DNA from: Lachnospiraceae bacterium A4
Lineage (GTDB): Bacteria; Bacillota; Clostridia; Lachnospirales; Lachnospiraceae
Assembly: GCA_000403215.2 (NCBI GenBank)
Contig: KE159527.1
Coordinates: 614,083-678,082, forward strand
Direction: 5' to 3'
DNA: 64,000 nt
Of this stretch, positions 17,476 to 27,248 are shown piece by piece. A program made the translations under genes and the position numbers. Position 1 is the first letter of the stretch. Each line of letters starts with the position of its first letter. The notes under the pieces are model-generated. The model made no database searches. It had not been told where the DNA came from and saw nothing but the letters and a program-made list of their open reading frames with translations.

Positions 17476-17504
17476 AGGGACGAACTTTGCGCCCCTCTCT
17501 TTTC
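17474..17504 (+). terminator. Hairpin terminator after flavin reductase gene
   Basis: AGAGGGACG pairs with CGCCCCTCT with one mismatch around an AACTTTG loop, followed by CTTTTC. Confidence 0.6.
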
Positions 17505-17601
17505 TGCGAGCGGAAACAGCCACGGGTTGTTAGAAGTACTTCTCACACTACCCCTGTTGCGGCAAGCACTCTGATCAAGATGTTGAACACTCTGAATTTC
17601 A

Positions 17602-18991
17602 CTATACCACCGCCTCTACAATGGTCTTTGTTCCAAGGACAATTTCCCTCACGCCAGTCTCTTTCTTTTTGTTGAAATTAAAACTCAGCAGATACCCTTT
17701 GTCTTTATGGTAATAGTCCAAATATTCCGCAAGCTGTCTCTCGCCCCTCTCGTTGTACTCATTTCCGTGCCAGATTTTGAGTTCGATAATAAACTGCTCG
17801 CCAAGGTAATCCACGATGATGTCAGTGCGCCGCTCGTCCCGCGTCTGTGCCTCAATGTAATAGTTCCCTGTTCCGTTGATAATCGGTCTTAAATACAGCA
17901 GGAAGATTTTGCGTCCAAACTTCTCTATGAAGTTCATGTTCTCATTTCCATAGATTTCATAAAAATGTTCCACAAATTTCTTCATCACCTCGTCCATATC
18001 AAGCATTCCGTCATGGATAAAATAGCACTTATCCCGCTTTGCCTTGTTTCCAATTGCGCTTGACAGTTCTTCCTCAGACAAAAAGTAATTGTACAGGCAC
18101 ATTTCAAAAATGCGGTTTACAATCTGAACTTTGCCGTCTCTGTCCACAGCATAACCAAACATGCATGCAAGATTCATTTCTTTTGTATACGGAAATATAT
18201 TTGCAGATTGATGAGACAAGCACAGGATAGCCAGATGTGTACTGGTATATCTTTTCTGCCATTTTGTGAATGTCCATTCCTGTGTGATAGTCCGCTTCAT
18301 ACTCTGCCAGCATAGCAGCAATCTGGTTTGTGGAAAAGCTCATATCAATCTTGAACTTTGCCGCAATATTCCACGGGCTGCTGTACTGGTGTTCTGATTC
18401 GGGGCGCAATTTTAGTTTCAGATTTTTGATATCGTAAACGCCTGCAAGAATTACGGAATGGAAGATTGGCGTATCATCACGGTTTAAGTAATATTTTCTA
18501 AGAAGTGCCAGAAACTCAACAAACACCTGATTATTGCTGGCGCTGTCAACTTCATCTATCATTAAAACAATGGGACGCGGGCTGCTTGCGCACAGGCTGC
18601 TAAGACGGTCAAATAAATCATTTAAGCTGCTGTCTCTTTTTTCGATCAACTCAGTCAGTGGTTTTCGTAATTCTTCTATATCATTTAACCCACTGGTTTT
18701 GGACGACCTTATAAACACTTTTGCAAACTCACGCGTAAAAATATAGGTATCTGCAAATTCCTCTGTTCCAAGTTCTTGAAAATCCATCGACACCACAATG
18801 TACTCTTCCGACAGATATTTTTTAAGGCTTCTCAATGTTGTTGTCTTTCCATATTGGCGTCCCCTGTTGATGACAAAATAGCTGCCGTAATCTATATAGT
18901 CTTCCTTTATCTTTTTTAACCTGTCATCCAGCCGAACCATATAATGTCTCTCCGGGCTGCATAAACCTGTTATGTTAAATCTGCGTCTCAT
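17602..18991 (-). pseudogene. AAA-ATPase-like/PD-(D/E)XK (DUF1703) protein, disrupted
   Basis: Two overlapping frames together make one protein. The N-terminal part (18104-18991) has the Walker A variant NRGRQYGKTTTLRSL and Walker B VLMIDEVDSAS. The C-terminal part (17602-18321) has FGYAVDRDGKVQIVNRIFEMCLYNYF and the nuclease-like RRTDIIVDYLGEQFIIELKIW. The frame changes between about 18104 and 18230, and some 40 residues expected between YPVLVSSICKYI and the MFGY segment are missing. A deletion not divisible by three, rather than a one-base error, fits best. Such genes are abundant and often decayed in gut Clostridia. Confidence 0.75.
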
Positions 18992-19118
18992 TCTCTTGAA
19001 CCTCCTGCAAACCAGCGCCTCCCTGCAACAATTTACTGCCTTTATAATCTATATTGGTATTGATAGCCTAACCATATCAGATAAGTTACTTTTAACACAC
19101 GCGCCTAAGTAGTGAAAA

Positions 19119-19910
19119 TCATGCGCCAAATTTCACGTCGGTCCAGACAGCATTCTGTGCTGCATAGCGCCTTGCGTCCGCCATATTCATTGAATGATAT
19201 TTCTTAAAATCATGGCATAAATGCGACTGGTCGGAATACCCATACCGATAAGCAGCTTCCACCATATTAAAATTCTTTTCCCGCAAATGTAGCTGCCTGC
19301 TCCCAACAAAAATATCCTGTTCCAGTGCCGCCACTGAAATATTTCCTTTCTTTTCCAGCATTCTTGCCACCGTATGAATGACTGTTTGGTTCTGACGCCA
19401 TTCATTTAGACGGCTTTGCAGTATTTTTTCCACGACAGGAATAAACTTGCAAATTTCAGTGACATCAAACAGGTATTGTTCTATCGCCTTTCTGAGCGCC
19501 GGGAAATGACTGTCTGCATCAAAAAAAGCATTTTTTGTATCCCGCAGGGACTCCTCTGAAAACAGGGCTGCGCCCCACGGAAAAAAACGAATTGCAAACA
19601 CCAAAAATGTTTTCTTCTCTTTGCTGTCATTTCGTATGACGAATGTCCTGTCATCTATCCCGCAGAAGCTGCTGAATATTTTATTGTTTGTAAAATCCAC
19701 AGTAAAAATAATGTCCATACAAGTATCGGGTATCACAATTCCCATTTTTCCGACACTGTTTTTCTCCTGCGCGACTGCCTTCTTCGATCCCCAGAAACAG
19801 CGAATATATGGTTTCAGGGCATCACAAGGAACAAACTCCATGTACTCCTCGGTACATTGAAAGGGTGTCGCCGTGATCGGATTGTAGCTTTTGTATAATT
19901 TATGAATCAT
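19119..19910 (-). CDS. AraC-family regulator with shortened HTH region
   Basis: The N-terminal about 160 residues match the DUF6597-type sensor domain found before AraC HTH domains (FVPCDALKPYIRCFWG, IVIPDTCMDIIF, RFFPWGAALF). The C-terminus has the second AraC helix-turn-helix, MVEAAYRYGYSDQSHLCHDFKKYH. The first HTH ends abruptly at VGSRQLHLREKNF, so about 30-35 residues that normally link the two HTH motifs (including the SPK/R segment) are missing without breaking the frame. DNA binding may therefore be impaired. It lies downstream of a gene-poor region with its own start at 19910. Confidence 0.75.
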   Translation of the reverse strand: MIHKLYKSYNPITATPFQCTEEYMEFVPCDALKPYIRCFWGSKKAVAQEKNSVGKMGIVIPDTCMDIIFTVDFTNNKIFSSFCGIDDRTFVIRNDSKEKKTFLVFAIRFFPWGAALFSEESLRDTKNAFFDADSHFPALRKAIEQYLFDVTEICKFIPVVEKILQSRLNEWRQNQTVIHTVARMLEKKGNISVAALEQDIFVGSRQLHLREKNFNMVEAAYRYGYSDQSHLCHDFKKYHSMNMADARRYAAQNAVWTDVKFGA

Positions 19911-20037
19911 TTGATTTCCTCAACTCCTACATAGCTGCCAAATCAGTATATCCCTGCAATAACTCTTGTCATACATGATTTTACCATAAAATCGGTAGAA
20001 ATGATACCAAATAATGCGCCGATTCAATGTATCGTGC

Positions 20038-20091
20038 TTAAAAAGTTCCGCATTTCCATTGCCTGTTGCTGCTTGGAATGTTGTCGTTCAT
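20038..20091 (-). other. Possible 17-residue ORF with strong ribosome binding site
   Basis: AAAAGGAGGAAC directly precedes ATG at 20091, which opens MNDNIPSSNRQWKCGTF and a TAA stop. The signal is stronger than for many real genes here, but the product resembles nothing known to me. It may be a leader peptide or, more likely, the 5' stub of a deleted gene. Confidence 0.35.
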
Positions 20092-20108
20092 GTTCCTCCT
20101 TTTGGGCG

Positions 20109-20153
20109 CAAAAAAAGGCGCATGGTTTACAATTTACTGTTCCATGCGCCTTT
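20109..20153 (-). terminator. Strong intrinsic terminator after Rpn-family gene
   Basis: AAAGGCGCATGG (20114) and CCATGCGCCTTT (20142) form a 12-bp stem, and the minus strand continues into a run of T. Confidence 0.85.
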
Positions 20154-20187
20154 ACGCTGTTTTACTGATATTAAATTGATTCTCCAA

Positions 20188-21018
20188 TTATGCTAACTGC
20201 ATTGATTGGCTTTCTAACTCTTTAACTATATCAAGGGATAATTCCGTAGCTTCTGCTATTTCCTCTAAAGTCATTTTACCTAACTTTATTAAATGAACCG
20301 CCGTTCTTTTTGCTTTATTTTGTTCCGCCTTTTGTGCCGCTTCCCTTGCCGCCTCATTCCTCATATCTTCCATAATTTTGCACATAGCCGCAACTCCTTT
20401 CTCGTCTTGCTTAAAATATCGTGCTTTTTTAGCAAGCGTTTCATAATTCATATCATCGGGATTAGTGCATGAAAAATCGTGCATCAGCTTTCCAATCTCA
20501 TCGTTGCCCCTATATTTCCCATTAACATATATGATATGCGAACCATCGTCAAACAATACCTTGTTTTCCCCGATAGTGACATATCTTTCTACCGGATATA
20601 TCGGCTGTTTTCCTTTCATTACATCATTTTCTGTTATGAAAATAACATAGCTGTCCGGAATATCCTCCGTATCATCACCAGCCTTTAATATGTGCGCATC
20701 CAGCAAGCTGCTGTTATGCCTTGCCCTCTTTGCGCCTGCTCCTGCGTCTTTCCTCTGAATCTCAACATCAAATTCCTTATCGGCGTCGTCAACCGCATGA
20801 ACATCTAAAACAGCCGAACGTCCCTGCAAATTCTTCAATGGTTCTTGTGTCCTGACCGATTTAACTTTTATATCCTCCCGCCCTAAAACAATCCGAAGTA
20901 TTAGTTCCACACCCTCAAAATTATCTGCAAGACAAACGGACATAAAATCATCGTCCATATATCGGAGTGATTTCAGACGTTCTAAATCCTGTTGATGTGT
21001 CTGCTCTGGTGTATTCAA
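20188..21018 (-). CDS. Rpn/PDDEXK-family recombination-promoting nuclease-like protein
   Basis: The 276-residue protein matches the Rpn/PD-(D/E)XK transposase-like nuclease family: SLRYMDDDFMSVCLADN at the N-terminus, the active-site pattern AVLDVHAVDDADKEFDVEIQRKD (Asp, then E-x-Q-x-K), then ARHNSSLLDAHI. A C-terminal helix-turn-helix-like tail (GKMTLEEIAEATELSLDIVKEL) is usual in clostridial members. I choose TTG at 21018, which has AAGGTGAT at a proper distance; GTG at 21027 is possible. These proteins are linked to RecA-independent recombination. It is an independent unit ending at a strong terminator. Confidence 0.82.
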   Translation of the reverse strand: MNTPEQTHQQDLERLKSLRYMDDDFMSVCLADNFEGVELILRIVLGREDIKVKSVRTQEPLKNLQGRSAVLDVHAVDDADKEFDVEIQRKDAGAGAKRARHNSSLLDAHILKAGDDTEDIPDSYVIFITENDVMKGKQPIYPVERYVTIGENKVLFDDGSHIIYVNGKYRGNDEIGKLMHDFSCTNPDDMNYETLAKKARYFKQDEKGVAAMCKIMEDMRNEAAREAAQKAEQNKAKRTAVHLIKLGKMTLEEIAEATELSLDIVKELESQSMQLA

Positions 21019-21198
21019 AAATATCACCTTCTTCCACTGCTTTTATTATACATCAGACAATGCCTTTTGAAAACTGAATTTTCCGTAAAATTTTCTCGGT
21101 TTTCTATACGCTCTGCCGCTGTATTACTTATTCAGTTGTGATTGTAGCAAGGTAAGATAAAAACTGATTGAAATTAAAAATATATGTTTTCTCAACTT

Positions 21199-21689
21199 CT
21201 AAAGTGAATTATCAAACGTAAATCCTGTCTCATTTGCCTCCGTTGCGGTAAACATATCATATTTCCCGTTTGTATACTCTGCAATAACCTTACCCCAAAA
21301 GTTTTGGGCAGGTAAGTTGTTAATCCATTGGGATATTTCCCACCCACCATGAAACATATCAAAAATCTTCATAGCGGCTACCCTGCCAACTCCTTTTCGT
21401 CTGTATTTCTTCATTACAAAAAATTCGGCTATGTTATGAGGGTTTGGCAGATTATTATGTTCACAACAGGAACGTACTAAAACAGTCCTGCAAGTTTTCC
21501 ATTTACCTTGATAAAAAAAGGGTGCCTGCCTTCTTCATTCCAATAATCATCAATATGCTCATATCCAAAATATCCATATTCGTTTATGTCATCATTGGAA
21601 AACTCTGAAAAATCATAATTATACAATTCCAACATCTGAATAAAAACAGATTTCTGCTCGTATAATATAGGCTCTACACGAATGTCCAT
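21199..21689 (-). pseudogene. GNAT acetyltransferase with one-base frameshift
   Basis: The N-terminal piece (21477-21689, MDIRVEPILYEQKSVFIQM to GKLAGLF) runs into a stop; the C-terminal piece (21199-21414, MKKYRRKGVGRVAAMKIF, the acetyl-CoA motif) is in another frame. Adding one T in the CTGTTTTAG stretch near 21480 restores a continuous GLFLVRSCCEHNNLPNPHNI link. This is a homopolymer, so either a real frameshift or a sequencing error is possible. Confidence 0.75.
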
Positions 21690-21826
21690 ACATATTCTCC
21701 ATAAAATTTTATTATACTGTCAATGATTTGTACCTCTAACAGAATATCACAATCACACGCACATTTCTATTAGATTTCCATTAAATTTCTTCCTCCCTTT
21801 CTGTGCTGTGTTGATAGTTTCTGAAA

Positions 21827-21868
21827 TAAAAAAGGTAGCTGATTTTCTGTTAAGATAAATCGCTACCT
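21827..21868 (-). terminator. Intrinsic terminator after GNAT gene
   Basis: AGGTAGC and GCTACCT form the stem, supported by TGATTT/AAATC inside, followed on the minus strand by CCTTTTTTATTT. Confidence 0.85.
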
Positions 21869-21985
21869 AAAGGTAAACAATATTCAGTTTTTACATCCTT
21901 TTTCTGTTCTGATTTTCCCCGACAAATGGGAATCTGTCAGTTTTTTTGCATAGATAAAATAACAATTTAATTAATAGAATTTCTA

Positions 21986-22489
21986 TTAATTAGTGTCTAT
22001 CCAGAAATATACTCTTTCATCTGCCGTTTCTGTTAATACCCCGCCATTTGAGTATGCAACTGCTTGCGAAGCAATATTATCTTTACGGATTGTTAGCAAG
22101 GCTCTTTCTATTCCAGCCTCTTTTGCCTTCGTAAGTAATAATTTCAGCAACTCTTTTCCATAGCCCTTTCCACGAAAAGGAGAAGCTATCCCATATCCTA
22201 TATTTCCGCCTACTTTCTTTAAGGCTTCAGTCAAATAAGTCCTTACATTTCCAAAACCGACTGGTACACCGTCAACATATAACCAATAGGTGGTAGAGGG
22301 CACTTTCCAACCGTCTACAATACCTTCTTGTTCGGACTCCACTTGTTTCCCTATAAGCCATTGTTTATATTCTTCATATGTCATCCCGTTTACTTTGTTC
22401 TGTAGACCGTTTTCCTCCCTTGGAATACTTTGCAGCAAATCATAAATTTCAATACCGTCACTGGGCGATAGTCTTTTTAACTCAATCAC
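21986..22489 (-). CDS. GNAT-family N-acetyltransferase
   Basis: The 167-residue protein has a complete GNAT domain: GVPVGFGNVRTYLTEALKK, the acetyl-CoA motif IGYGIASPFRGKGYGKELLKLLL, and ALLTIRKDNIASQAVAYSNGG near the C-terminus. The start is GTG at 22489 with AGGAGGG eight bases upstream. The substrate is unknown. It is transcribed alone, ending in the hairpin at 21827-21868. Confidence 0.88.
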   Translation of the reverse strand: MIELKRLSPSDGIEIYDLLQSIPREENGLQNKVNGMTYEEYKQWLIGKQVESEQEGIVDGWKVPSTTYWLYVDGVPVGFGNVRTYLTEALKKVGGNIGYGIASPFRGKGYGKELLKLLLTKAKEAGIERALLTIRKDNIASQAVAYSNGGVLTETADERVYFWIDTN

Positions 22490-22986
22490 GATACCATCCC
22501 TCCTTTAGAGTAAAAATCGGAATTTACCAAATCGATAAAATCCGATTTGGTAAATTGTTCAATGTCATTATCTTACCACAAACGCCTACACAATTCCATT
22601 AAATTTTGCTTAATCTCCTTTTGCCTTATTCTTTGCAATCATCATTTGCCGAAGCGATGGAACATCGCTTTGCCTGTATCCCTCAGCTCGGTGCTGACCG
22701 CCCTCGGCTTTCGGTAGCTGACGTATGACTTCGGAAAGGAATAGGTCTTAGATATTTTGTCCTGCCCTTCCTGTTAAATATCTGCTTGATATGACTGTTT
22801 TTTGTTGATTAAAGATTTTTCGCCCGTCAATTATCGGGTATTTAGATTGTATGGTGCTATATGTGGGTGTTTTTCCACTTCGGGAAATATGCTTTCACTT
22901 CCTACGGTAATATACCGCAGATTTTGTTCCAACATCGAAAAAAGCCATAACATCACTGTCATAGCCTTTTCCTGCAAAACCTATTT
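22490..22986. other. Gene-free region with possible coding remnant
   Basis: No intact gene is visible. On the minus strand at about 22642-22770 a start-less stretch reads KISKTYSFPKSYVSYRKP then RAVSTELRDTGKAMFHRFGK and a stop, which looks like the end of a lost protein. The rest shows no clear structure. It lies downstream of the truncated recombinase and is probably debris of the same element. Confidence 0.45.
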
Positions 22987-23574
22987 TTACATTACAGCCT
23001 GTTTGCAATTCAGCAAAGCTGAATTTGCCCTCGGTATGTTCGGCACTCCTGCATGGAAGTATACGCCTTTCTCCCTGTCCTCGGCTCTTATCTGTTCCTT
23101 TTGGCTGTCAATCTGCGCCTTTTTCTTCGCCTTGGTGCGTTCCTCATATTCTTTTTGTTTCCCGCTGGCTTTCCGTTTCAGATAATTCTGGTGCAGTCTG
23201 TCCTTTCTCGCTTCTTTCTTCCGTATTTCCTCCAGTTCTTCGGCTGTCGGCTCTTTCTCTGCCATAGTCGGCGGTATGTATTCCCCGATAAAGTTAAAAT
23301 AAACCTCTATCTTCTGTGCGGTGTCTGCGCTCCCTTTGCGGTCACGCTCATGCACGACTATTTTCTCCACAAACTCATTCAGCATGAGCGTTGTCATTTC
23401 CTCTGCGCTGCTGTACCTCTCAACCAATTTGAGGAAACGTGCGGCGGATTTGCGGTCATTTTCATACTGTGCCTGTTCTGTTTTATAACCGTCTAACTCA
23501 TTCTGTAACTGTTCCTGCTCGCCCTCATACTGCTTATAGAGCATGGTATAACGCTTGTCCGATAACTTCCCCAA
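22987..23574 (-). pseudogene. Large serine recombinase, C-terminal fragment
   Basis: The 195 residues match only the C-terminal third of a Tn4451/CTn-type serine recombinase: the coiled coil GKLSDKRYTMLYKQYEGEQ, the segment LNEFVEKIVVHERD, and the DUF4368-like end IEVYFNFIGEYIPP with a Lys/Glu-rich tail. The N-terminal catalytic resolvase domain is absent. The coding sequence stops at 23574, where a plus-strand paaK fragment begins, so the junction is a rearrangement scar. Confidence 0.85.
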
Positions 23575-23576
23575 TC

Positions 23577-24163
23577 AACAAGCGCGGCTTAAAAAACCAG
23601 ATTCATCTGAAAAAAGGCGTGATTGGTTCTGAGCGGTGGAGCGAAAAGATGCGAAAATACATTCGTGAAGAACTCGGCATCGAGCTTTATGATATCTATG
23701 GATTAACAGAAATCTATGGGCCGGGAATCGGCATCAATTCAAGGAGGGAGCGCCGCTCATCCGCTTCCGCACACATGATATTTCCAGAATTATCCCCGAA
23801 AAGTGTTCGTGCGGCAGCAGTTATCCACGGATTGACATGATCCGGGGCAGAAGTGACGACATGTTCAAAGTGCGCGGTGTCAACATGTTCCCTAGCCAAA
23901 TCGAAGATTTGTTGCAGAATGTTGACGGTGTGGCAAGCGAGTACACTATCACGCTGGCACACGATGACGAAAAGAACCGCGATATCATGATTCTAACTGT
24001 CGAGGCGGAGGGACGCGTCAGCTTTGAAACCACCGCACTCAAAATAAAGGAACTGTTCAAGTCCCGCATCGGCGTCACCCCGAAAGTGACTGTCGTGCCA
24101 ATCAAGACCCTGCCGCGAAGCGAAAAAAAGACAAAGCGCGTGACAGACTATCGTGAAACCTAA
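23577..24163 (+). pseudogene. Phenylacetate-CoA ligase (PaaK-like), truncated and internally deleted
   Basis: The frame starts mid-protein (GLKNQIHLKKGVIGSERW, then ELGIELYDIYGLTEIYGPG) and shifts near 23740; another frame gives EGAPLIRFRTHDISRIIPEK and CSCGSSYPRIDMIRGRSDD, then the C-terminal AMP-binding domain FKVRGVNMFPSQIEDLL. About 45 residues between GPGIGI and EGAPLIRF are missing, and the N-terminal half is gone. It cannot make an active ligase. An intrinsic terminator follows directly. Confidence 0.85.
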
Positions 24164-24192
24164 AACCCAGCCGCTTTGGCGGCTGGGTTTTT
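24163..24192. terminator. Bidirectional intrinsic terminator
   Basis: AAACCCAGCCGC/GCGGCTGGGTTT forms a long GC-rich stem with A and T tracts on either side. It serves the minus-strand binding-protein gene and the paaK remnant. Confidence 0.9.
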
Positions 24193-24208
24193 CTACGTGA
24201 TTCCTGTA

Positions 24209-25192
24209 TTATTTCCCATACTGCGATACATTGCTGCTGTCCACGCGCTCAAAGTCTACCCAGACATACTTTCCGTCCGCTGAGCTTCCTTCAAGCTCTT
24301 TCACATCTCCATTTCCGGCAAGCTGTACTGCGGCATCTACGGCAGTATGCCCCTGACCGCTGCCCGACTGGTACACGGTAAATGCCATATCTCCATTGCG
24401 GATTGCCTCGCAGCCGTCCGCTGTGGCGTCCACGCCGAGTATTGGTATTGAGATACCGTTCTTTTTGCAAGCCTCCACCACGCCAAGCGCCATGGCGTCG
24501 TTGTTGCAGACAACACAATCCACAGCACTGCCTGTCCGCAAAAACAGCTCAAACAGCTTTTGTGCCTGCGCCGTATCCCAGTTCGCCGTATCCTCGAATA
24601 CATAGTGAATCTGTTTCCCACTCTGCTCCAGCGCTCTCTTCACACCATTTGTCCTGCCCTTGGTGGCGGAGTGATTGGAAGGGCCTTTGAGCAGCGCCAC
24701 ATTGATCTCCTGACTGCCCGCAAGCTTTCCAAGTACATATTCCGCCTGAAATTCTCCGGCAACCTGCTCACTGGATCCGACAAACACATACTTTCCAGAT
24801 TGCAGATACTTTTCATCAGGACAGCTATTGACAAACACAATCGGAATATCCTCCGCACACATCTTTAACTGAACAACCGTGTCCACAGATACCACGCTGC
24901 AAATGATCACATCATATTTTTCTGCGGCTGCTCTTTTAATCTGCTCGACCTGCTTCTCAATTGAGCCTTCCGCATCCTCCATCACGAACTGCGCCCCAAC
25001 CTGTGCTGCCCTTTCCGCCGCAGCGTCCACAAGCGTCCCGCGAAACGTGTCCATCTTATTCAGGGAAAAGAAAATACGTATATTGCCGTTTCCGCCGCCT
25101 GTGCGCTGTGCGCAGCCTGATACCGCAGCGATCAGCATGACAACGATAACGCACAGAAAAACATATCTTTTCATACTTTTCATCATTGTCAT
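24209..25192 (-). CDS. Periplasmic-type sugar-binding lipoprotein (RbsB/Peripla_BP_4 family)
   Basis: The signal peptide ends in a lipobox, AAVSGC, so the protein is membrane-anchored. The 327 residues have the two-lobed fold of ribose/galactose-binding proteins: [77 protein letters not shown] and [18 protein letters not shown]. No ABC transporter gene is near. Its start overlaps the stop of the chemoreceptor gene by four bases (ATGA), so the two are made together. It probably delivers a bound sugar or a signal such as AI-2 to the chemoreceptor rather than feeding transport. Confidence 0.88.
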   Translation of the reverse strand: MTMMKSMKRYVFLCVIVVMLIAAVSGCAQRTGGGNGNIRIFFSLNKMDTFRGTLVDAAAERAAQVGAQFVMEDAEGSIEKQVEQIKRAAAEKYDVIICSVVSVDTVVQLKMCAEDIPIVFVNSCPDEKYLQSGKYVFVGSSEQVAGEFQAEYVLGKLAGSQEINVALLKGPSNHSATKGRTNGVKRALEQSGKQIHYVFEDTANWDTAQAQKLFELFLRTGSAVDCVVCNNDAMALGVVEACKKNGISIPILGVDATADGCEAIRNGDMAFTVYQSGSGQGHTAVDAAVQLAGNGDVKELEGSSADGKYVWVDFERVDSSNVSQYGK

Positions 25193-27189
25193 ACCTCCTC
25201 TTTGATCTTAAATCTGGCAACCTGTTCATACAGTTCCTCTGCTGATGATGTCAGCTCATTTGCACTTGTGGAGACACTTTTACTATTGCCAGTGATATTG
25301 TCCACCTGACGCACCATCGACTCGGAAGTCGCAAGAATTTCCTCTGAGCTGGCAGCCTGTTCCTCTGAAATTGCTGCGACATTCGTCGCAACCTCATCGA
25401 CTTTCTCCACTTTCTGAATCATCTCGCGCACCAGCATACTCACTTGGTCAATATTATTAAAGATCGCATCGAACGTCCTTAGCGTATCCTCCACCAGATT
25501 GCTGCTGTGGTCAATATTTTTCACACTTTCATCGGTCTGCTTCACAGTGTCTCCCACCAGATTGTTGATCTGGCTGATAAGCCCCTCAATATTATGTACC
25601 GCCTCGGCGCTGGTATTGGCAAGCTGTCCGATTTCTGTCGCCACAACGGCAAAGCCTCGTCCTGCATCGCCTGCGCGCGCCGCCTCAATCGAGGCATTCA
25701 GGGATAGCAGCGAGGTCTGATCTGCTATATTCCCAATGATTTCTGTAATGTTGGTAATCTCCACAGACGCCTTCCCCACTTCGTCAATCGACTGCTGGAG
25801 TTTCTGCATGGAGACATGGATCGTCTCCATCGCGCTGCTGACGCGCTGCAAATCGTCTTTTCCCTGACGGGAAACCGTGACAGTCTCCTGCATCTTGCCG
25901 CCGACCTGATCCCCGTCGTCCTTTGTGTCAGACACTACCATGGCAAGCGTCGTCGCGTGTTCTGCAATCTCGCCAACTGAGAGTGATAACTGCTCTACGG
26001 TCGTATTGAGCTCTCTCATAGACTGCCCCTGATGCTTGGTCGCGTCATACATTTCTCTGGATATGGTATCGCTGTTTGCCGCCTGCGTACTCAGCTTGTC
26101 CGACACGCCGTGAATCGACGCGATCATCTGCCGCATGGTCTGTATAAACTGCTCTACAAAGCCGCCCATCACGCCAATCTCATCATTGCTGCCCGTTTTG
26201 ACCTGCACCGTAAAATCGCCGTTGGTCATTGCTGTGATAATCTTGATGAGCTCTTTCACCGGACGAATTACCATGTGTACCACACGCTCTACCAGCACAG
26301 TCAGCAACAGAATGGACAGCAGACCGATCACCAGCATCATATTGCGGACACTGTCAATATCTGAATAGATAATCTTTGTGGGGATGTAGGATACCAGCAC
26401 CCAGTCTGTCCCATTGATCTGCGAAAATGCAGTCATATTGTCGTCGATCTCTGCCATGTCAAAGTCCCACTGCTCAACCTTCTGCCAGATATCCCGCATA
26501 AAAGCATCCTTTGAGCTGCCAAGGTTCGTTGAGATCAGCGCATTGTCCTGATGCGCAAGGATTGTCCCGTCGGTGCTGCTCACCAAAAATGCCTGTGCCT
26601 GCTCCATCTCAATATAGCTGTTCACAATGATGCTGATGCGTTCAAGCGTAAGATCGGCAGAAATTACCTTAATTGTGCCAGACTGATCATCTAAAATTCC
26701 AGATGCGCTGATCACCTTGTTGCCCGCGGCGTTGGTATATGCATTGGTCAGTCCCATATTCCACCGGGTAAGTCCTTCCTTGTACCACACCGACTGCGTG
26801 GGGTCTGTTTCCTGTTTCTCCGATGCAGATGCCGCCATCAGCTTTCCATTGGCATCGGCAATATAGAGTCCCTCTGGATAATTATCATGAAATCCATAGT
26901 AACTGTCCAAGATCGCCTGTAGCTGCTGCTCACTGGGTTTCGTCTGTTCGATTGCCTGTTTGACAGCGCCAAAAGCAGACAAATTCTCATTCAGCCAAGC
27001 CTCAATCTGGTTTGTCTGGTTGTCAATCGAAGAGGTGAGCAGATTTTCCGAATACTCTTTGATAATATCCTTTGAAATAAAATATAAAATACCTGCCAGC
27101 AGTATCATAATGGCAATTACTACGGGCAGTATGATTCCAAGCAGCTTTACTTTAATTGAAACAATTTTCTTTTTTCTTTCTTCTCTCAT
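25189..27189 (-). CDS. Methyl-accepting chemotaxis protein with extracellular Cache-type sensor
   Basis: The 666-residue receptor has a first membrane helix at about 13-33, a double-Cache-like extracellular domain ([28 protein letters not shown]-type turns, [15 protein letters not shown]), a second membrane helix near 279-300, a HAMP domain ([20 protein letters not shown]) and a cytoplasmic signalling domain with the conserved hairpin tip [20 protein letters not shown] followed by [20 protein letters not shown]. It senses ligands and controls CheA. The following gene codes for a sugar-binding lipoprotein and overlaps it by four bases, which suggests indirect ligand sensing. Confidence 0.93.
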   Translation of the reverse strand: MREERKKKIVSIKVKLLGIILPVVIAIMILLAGILYFISKDIIKEYSENLLTSSIDNQTNQIEAWLNENLSAFGAVKQAIEQTKPSEQQLQAILDSYYGFHDNYPEGLYIADANGKLMAASASEKQETDPTQSVWYKEGLTRWNMGLTNAYTNAAGNKVISASGILDDQSGTIKVISADLTLERISIIVNSYIEMEQAQAFLVSSTDGTILAHQDNALISTNLGSSKDAFMRDIWQKVEQWDFDMAEIDDNMTAFSQINGTDWVLVSYIPTKIIYSDIDSVRNMMLVIGLLSILLLTVLVERVVHMVIRPVKELIKIITAMTNGDFTVQVKTGSNDEIGVMGGFVEQFIQTMRQMIASIHGVSDKLSTQAANSDTISREMYDATKHQGQSMRELNTTVEQLSLSVGEIAEHATTLAMVVSDTKDDGDQVGGKMQETVTVSRQGKDDLQRVSSAMETIHVSMQKLQQSIDEVGKASVEITNITEIIGNIADQTSLLSLNASIEAARAGDAGRGFAVVATEIGQLANTSAEAVHNIEGLISQINNLVGDTVKQTDESVKNIDHSSNLVEDTLRTFDAIFNNIDQVSMLVREMIQKVEKVDEVATNVAAISEEQAASSEEILATSESMVRQVDNITGNSKSVSTSANELTSSAEELYEQVARFKIKEEV

Positions 27190-27248
27190 CTTCCGCCGCC
27201 TTTCCTATGAGGAATGAAACCTCATTTGAGGCATAAAGCCCCTTTGCT

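Noticed and set aside
21067..21079. TTGAAAACTGAAT matching the start of the IS1182-type inverted end
   Set aside because: Only 13 bases match and there is no second end or transposase remnant nearby, so it could be chance.
22802..23185. 127-codon plus-strand frame over the recombinase fragment
   Set aside because: It is antisense to the recognisable recombinase C-terminus and has no features of its own.
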